Origin: Burkholderia ubonensis
GTDB taxonomy: Bacteria > Pseudomonadota > Gammaproteobacteria > Burkholderiales > Burkholderiaceae
Length of the DNA stretch: 64,000 nucleotides
Assembly: GCF_902833085.1 (NCBI RefSeq)
Contig: NZ_CADFEB010000001.1
Location: 811,008 to 875,007 of the forward strand
Direction of reading: 5' to 3'
In this document: positions 60,486 through 64,000 of the stretch, in pieces
Position numbering within the stretch: the stretch's first letter is position 1
Layout of the letters: each line of letters opens with the position of its first letter
Made by a program: the position numbers and the translations under genes
Notes under the pieces: model-generated
Told to the model about the DNA's origin: nothing
Database searches by the model: none
The model's input: the letters and a program-made list of their open reading frames with translations, nothing else

Positions 60486-61970
60486 ATGCCGCACCGCGCC
60501 CCGTCGCTTCTCGCTCCCGCCTCTATTCCCGTCGATCCGATCGTGCGCCTGTCCGCGAGCGCGCTTGCGTCGGCGATCCGCCGCAAGGACGTGTCGTGCG
60601 TCGAGACGATGAACGCGTACCTCGACCACATCGCGCGCGTGAACGGCGCGCTCAACGCGATCGTCGCGCTGCGCGACCGGGATGCGCTGGTCGCCGAGGC
60701 CGCGCAGAAGGATGCGGCGCTCGCGCGCGGCGAGCATCACGGCTGGCTGCACGGGTTCCCGCAGGCGCCGAAGGATATCGCGATGACGAAGGGCATCGTG
60801 ACGACGTTCGGTTCGCCGATCTTCCGCAACAACGTGCCGCAGGCCGATTCCGTCGGCGTCGCACGGATGCGCGCGGCCGGCGCGATCTTCATCGGCAAGA
60901 CCAACACGCCGGAATTCGGTCTCGGCTCGCATACGTTCAACGACGTCTACGGCGCGACGCGCAATCCGTATGACTTGACGAAGAGCGCTGGCGGCAGCAG
61001 CGGCGGCACGGCGGCCGCGCTCGCGGCGCGGATGCTGCCGGTTGCGGACGGCAGCGATTTCGGCGGCTCGCTGCGCAATCCGGCGGCGTTCTGCAACGTC
61101 TACGGCTTCCGGCCGTCGCAGGGCCGCGTGCCGCGCTGGCCGGGCGTCGACGTGTTCGTGCAGCAGCTCGGGATCGAGGGGCCGATGGGACGCACGGTCG
61201 GCGACGTCGCGAACCTGCTCGCGATCCAGGCCGGCTACGATCCGCACGATCCGCTGTCGCTCGCCGAGGCCCCGGCCGTGTTCGCGCAGCCGCTCGACGC
61301 GGACCTGCGCGGCAAGCGCGTCGCGTGGGTCGGCGACTGGAACGGCTATCTGGCGACCGAGCCGGGCGTGCTCGCACAGTGCGAAACGGGGCTCGCGACG
61401 CTGCGCGAGATCGGCTGCGACGTCGACGCCGCGCTGCCGGCGTTCGCGCCGGAACGGCTCTGGCGGATCTGGCTCGCGCACCGGCACTTCCTGTCCGGCG
61501 GCGGGCTGCTCACGCACTACCGCGATCCGGCGCGCCGCGCGCTGCTGAAGCCGGAGGCGATCTACGAGGTCGAGGGCTTGCTCGCGCTGCCGGCGCAGGC
61601 GATCTTCGACGCGAGCGTCGAGCGCACCGCCTGGTACCAGACGCTGCTCGGCTTCTTCGAGCGCTACGACTTCATCGCCGCGCCGGCCGCGCAGGTGTTC
61701 CCGTTCGACGTGGACGCGCGCTGGCCGCAGCAGATCGCGGGCCGCGCGATGGACACCTATCACCGCTGGATGGAAACGGTCATGCCGTGGACGCTCGCGG
61801 GCTGCCCGGTGATCAGCGTGCCGGTCGGCTTCAACGCGGTCGGGCTGCCGATGGGGATGCAGCTGATCGGCCGGCCGCGCGCGGACCTCGCGGTGCTGCA
61901 GCTCGCGCGCGGCTACGAGCAGGCGGCCGACTGGGTCGGCCGGCGGCAGCCGGGCTGGATGGCCGCGTAG
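60486..61970 (+). CDS. Amidase-signature family amidohydrolase
   Basis: The 494-residue product has the complete catalytic triad of the family: Lys96 (PQAPKDIAM), cis-Ser171 (SAGGSSGG) and Ser195 ([10 protein letters not shown]). It hydrolyses a carboxamide or ester; the natural substrate cannot be predicted. The glutamine transfer partners GatB and GatC are absent, and the C-terminal half differs from GatA. GGAGACC lies before the ATG. Confidence 0.92.
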   Translation: MPHRAPSLLAPASIPVDPIVRLSASALASAIRRKDVSCVETMNAYLDHIARVNGALNAIVALRDRDALVAEAAQKDAALARGEHHGWLHGFPQAPKDIAMTKGIVTTFGSPIFRNNVPQADSVGVARMRAAGAIFIGKTNTPEFGLGSHTFNDVYGATRNPYDLTKSAGGSSGGTAAALAARMLPVADGSDFGGSLRNPAAFCNVYGFRPSQGRVPRWPGVDVFVQQLGIEGPMGRTVGDVANLLAIQAGYDPHDPLSLAEAPAVFAQPLDADLRGKRVAWVGDWNGYLATEPGVLAQCETGLATLREIGCDVDAALPAFAPERLWRIWLAHRHFLSGGGLLTHYRDPARRALLKPEAIYEVEGLLALPAQAIFDASVERTAWYQTLLGFFERYDFIAAPAAQVFPFDVDARWPQQIAGRAMDTYHRWMETVMPWTLAGCPVISVPVGFNAVGLPMGMQLIGRPRADLAVLQLARGYEQAADWVGRRQPGWMAA

Positions 61971-62190
61971 GCGGCGATCGGGCGCAAGGGCGGGCCCCGC
62001 CGCCGATCGGCCGGATATTGCTGCGCAAAAGGAACGAATGCCGCAGCGGCCGTGATATCGCGCAGCCGTTGCGCGCGAATGCGCATGCCCGTCACCGGCG
62101 ATTTCGTATCGATGTGTATCAATCGTTGCGGCGTCGCGTAGCGGGCTTCGAAAATATCCGCCTCATCATTCCGGCACGGGAGAACAGGAC
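61971..62190. other. Intergenic region
   Basis: I see no gene, palindrome or terminator in these 220 bp. A CGGGAG sequence near the right end serves as ribosome binding site for the next gene. Confidence 0.3.
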
Positions 62191-62880
62191 ATGAACAGGA
62201 TACGCGCGACGGGCAAGCGTCTGGCGTGGGCAGGCGCCGTTTGCGGCGCGCTGCTGAGCGGCGCCGCGCACGCGCAGCTCGACCTTCAATCGCTCGGCGC
62301 ATCGCTGCTCGGCGGCGGGCAGCAGCAGGCGGCGCCGGCGCAGGGCGCGCTCGGGCAACTGCTGCAGGCGTATGTCGGCGCGAATCAGCAGGTGCTGGCG
62401 GGACAGTCGTCGCTCGCGTCGGCGATGGGGCTCACCGGCGCGGCCGGCCAGGCGCAGCAGGCGTCGAGCCTGCTGGGCAGCGGCGGCAACGTGCTCACGC
62501 CGGCCGCGCTGTCGCAGATGGGCGGCGCGCAGCAATCGGTGTCGCAGGCGCTGGGCCAGGCATTCGCGACCGGCGGCGCCGCGCACGGTCCGGTCGACAA
62601 GCAGGCGTTCAGCAACGGGCTCGCATCGCTCGGCCAGGGCCTCACGCAGTATTCGCAACTGCAGTCGGGGCTCGGCGGCCTCGGCTCGACGAACCCGGCC
62701 GAGCTGCTGCAGGCGGGCCTGAATCCGCAGAACGCGCAGGCCGCGTCGTATATCGCGCAAAGCGCACCCGGCCAGCTGCAGTCGCTCGCGGCGACGCTGA
62801 GCCAGGCCGTCCAGTTCGCGACGAGCCAGGGCATCTCGGTGCCGTCGGTCGCGACGTCGGCGCTGAAGCTGCTGCCGTAA
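62191..62880 (+). CDS. Exported Gln/Ala/Gly-rich protein of unknown function
   Basis: The 229-residue product has a signal peptide ending GAAHAQ. The mature protein is made mostly of Gln, Ala, Ser, Gly and Leu in helical blocks (LQSLGASLLGGGQQQ, LLQAYVGANQQVLAGQSSL, QALGQAFATGG). It contains no cysteine and no charged clusters. It resembles small periplasmic proteins of Burkholderia of unknown use. It is transcribed in the direction of the acetyltransferase gene but 112 bp apart. Confidence 0.65.
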   Translation: MNRIRATGKRLAWAGAVCGALLSGAAHAQLDLQSLGASLLGGGQQQAAPAQGALGQLLQAYVGANQQVLAGQSSLASAMGLTGAAGQAQQASSLLGSGGNVLTPAALSQMGGAQQSVSQALGQAFATGGAAHGPVDKQAFSNGLASLGQGLTQYSQLQSGLGGLGSTNPAELLQAGLNPQNAQAASYIAQSAPGQLQSLAATLSQAVQFATSQGISVPSVATSALKLLP

Positions 62881-62992
62881 CGCCGTCGCCGTCGCCTGCG
62901 CGGGTGCAGGGTCGTCGCTTACGATGACCTTGCACTGCATGGGGATTTCAGCCGGTGCTATCGTGTGGCGTCCTCGCTCACGGTGCCGGCTC

Positions 62993-63874
62993 ATGACTGA
63001 CTCGTTCGACCTCTCACGCTATTTCGCCCGCATCGGCTACGACGGCCCCGTCGCGCCGACCCTCGACGTGCTGCGCCGCGTCCACCTGCTGCATCCGCAG
63101 TCGATCCCGTTCGAAAACCTCAATCCGCTGACCGGCGCGCGCGTCGCGCTCGACTTGCCCGCAATCGTCGACAAGCTGGTCGAGCGGCGGCGCGGCGGCT
63201 ACTGCTTCGAGCTGAACAAGCTGTTCTACACCGCGCTCACGCACATGGGCTTTCGCGTCACGCCGCTGATTGCGCGCGTGCGCTGGATGCGTGCGCCGGA
63301 AGACGTTACCGCGCAGACGCACATGCTGCTGCGCGTCGATCTCGACGATGCCGCGTGGTTCGCGGACATCGGCTTCGGCACGGCGACGCTGACCGCGCCG
63401 CTGCGTCATCTGCCGGGCGAGCGCCAGTTGACGCCGCACGGCGCGTTCCGCGTCGTCGACGCGCCGGTCGCGGGCGAGCTCGACATGCAGTGCGAGACGC
63501 CGGACGGCTGGCAGACGACCTACCGGTTCTCGCTGAAGCGGGCCGAATGGATCGATTACGAGACCGCGAGCTGGTTCACGTCGACGTACCCCGATTCGCT
63601 GTTCGTCAACGACCTGATCGCGTGCCGTGTGCTGCCCGAGGGGCGCGCATCGATGCTCAACGCCGTGTTCACGCAGCGCGACGCGACCGGGGCGGTGAAG
63701 GCGACGACCACCTTCGACGACGCGGCTGCGTGGAGCGCGTGCCTGCGCGACACGATCGGGATCGACACGATGGGCTTCGATCTCGACGCGCTGTTCGCAC
63801 ACGCGGCGGCGCGCAGCGCGGCGTCGCCGGGCGCACGCGGTCCGGTGACGAACGGGCGGGCTGCCGAGCGCTGA
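62993..63874 (+). CDS. nat: Arylamine N-acetyltransferase
   Basis: The 293-residue product has the cysteine-protease-like triad Cys71 (RGGYCFELN), His110 (AQTHMLL) and Asp125 (WFADIGFG). SIPFENLNPL near residue 37 is also typical. It moves acetyl from acetyl-CoA to arylamines, arylhydroxylamines or hydrazines. The size is normal; the last 20 residues are low in complexity. The start at 62993 places the standard N-terminal helix first. Confidence 0.93.
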   Translation: MTDSFDLSRYFARIGYDGPVAPTLDVLRRVHLLHPQSIPFENLNPLTGARVALDLPAIVDKLVERRRGGYCFELNKLFYTALTHMGFRVTPLIARVRWMRAPEDVTAQTHMLLRVDLDDAAWFADIGFGTATLTAPLRHLPGERQLTPHGAFRVVDAPVAGELDMQCETPDGWQTTYRFSLKRAEWIDYETASWFTSTYPDSLFVNDLIACRVLPEGRASMLNAVFTQRDATGAVKATTTFDDAAAWSACLRDTIGIDTMGFDLDALFAHAAARSAASPGARGPVTNGRAAER

Positions 63875-63886
63875 TTCAATCCTGCA

Positions 63887-64000
63887 TCAGCGATAGACCG
63901 GGAAACGCCGGGTCAGCTCGGCCACCTGCGCGCGCACGCGCTCGATCGTCGCTGCATCTTCCGGGTTGTCGAGCACGTCGGCGATCAGGTTGCCGACCAG
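63887..64000 (-). CDS. glyA: Serine hydroxymethyltransferase, C-terminal end only
   Basis: The frame enters from the right edge and encodes [20 protein letters not shown], then RVRAQVAEL and TRRFPVYR before the stop. This is the familiar end of GlyA, which converts serine and tetrahydrofolate to glycine and methylene-tetrahydrofolate. Only 37 residues are inside the window, so completeness cannot be judged. It is convergent with the acetyltransferase gene, 12 bp apart. Confidence 0.85.
   Translation of the reverse strand: MVGNLIADVLDNPEDAATIERVRAQVAELTRRFPVYR

Overview
The window looks like a piece of a secondary chromosome of a Burkholderia cepacia complex bacterium, most likely B. cenocepacia or a close relative. 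The reasons are the very high GC, the strong GC3 codon bias with long antisense open frames, and one gene (17592-18071) whose 159-residue product carries Cys41, His105 and Asp148, the catalytic triad of the B. cenocepacia type VI effector TecA. No sequence search was possible, so family names rest on motifs read by eye.

Layout. 1-2.4 kb: a truncated gene with a C-terminal Phd/YefM-like domain faces an orphan gspK and a small membrane protein. 2.8-4.7 kb: a DUF4915/TIGR03032 protein overlaps an APS kinase. 4.8-17.5 kb: a closely spaced, one-directional envelope operon. It holds a two-partner-secretion type outer-membrane transporter, a DUF2341-LamG-ExbB fusion, ExbD, TonB, a porin, a coiled-coil protein, a YbjN-like protein, two TonB-C-like proteins, a parvulin, a Cys4 protein, an HtrA protease and two small proteins. 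tecA follows, with no secretion genes nearby. 18.3-35.0 kb: an aromatic-type catabolic cluster with two near-paralogous IclR regulators. It encodes a porin, a three-component ring-hydroxylating oxygenase, SDRs, a cupin, an alpha/beta hydrolase, a ThDP enzyme, an aspartate dehydrogenase, an aldehyde dehydrogenase, an H-H-E extradiol-type dioxygenase and an MFS permease. Two identical palindromes (TGTTCC-N6-GGAACA) lie in the divergent porin/oxygenase promoter region. pssA sits inside the cluster but looks unrelated to it.

35.2-43.0 kb is accessory DNA, much of it lower in GC: a secreted NucA/NucB-type nuclease, a MoeA-like/SUKH fusion, a Tat-type nitroreductase, a PPOX protein behind a perfect FNR box, orphan genes and a decayed ISL3-type transposase end. 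43.1-57.0 kb resembles a specialised-metabolism locus: a self-sufficient CYP116B-type P450, a MocR regulator, a PhyH oxygenase, an SGNH hydrolase, a 31-residue peptide, an MFS exporter, a duplicated haem-oxygenase-like diiron oxidase, a NodU-type carbamoyltransferase, a 49-residue peptide, and a tannase homologue without its catalytic serine. 57.1-58.4 kb carries a GH24 muramidase overlapping a periplasmic LprI-like protein (a likely effector and immunity pair) and small remnants, ending at tRNA-Leu(GAG). From 58.7 kb the content is ordinary: FmdB, acylphosphatase, universal stress protein, amidase, arylamine N-acetyltransferase and the C-terminus of serine hydroxymethyltransferase.

The best candidates for undescribed biology are the 47.3-57.0 kb cluster, which seems to contain a miniaturised carbamoyltransferase/SGNH/small-membrane-protein module, and the 4.8-17.5 kb TpsB-plus-Ton operon.
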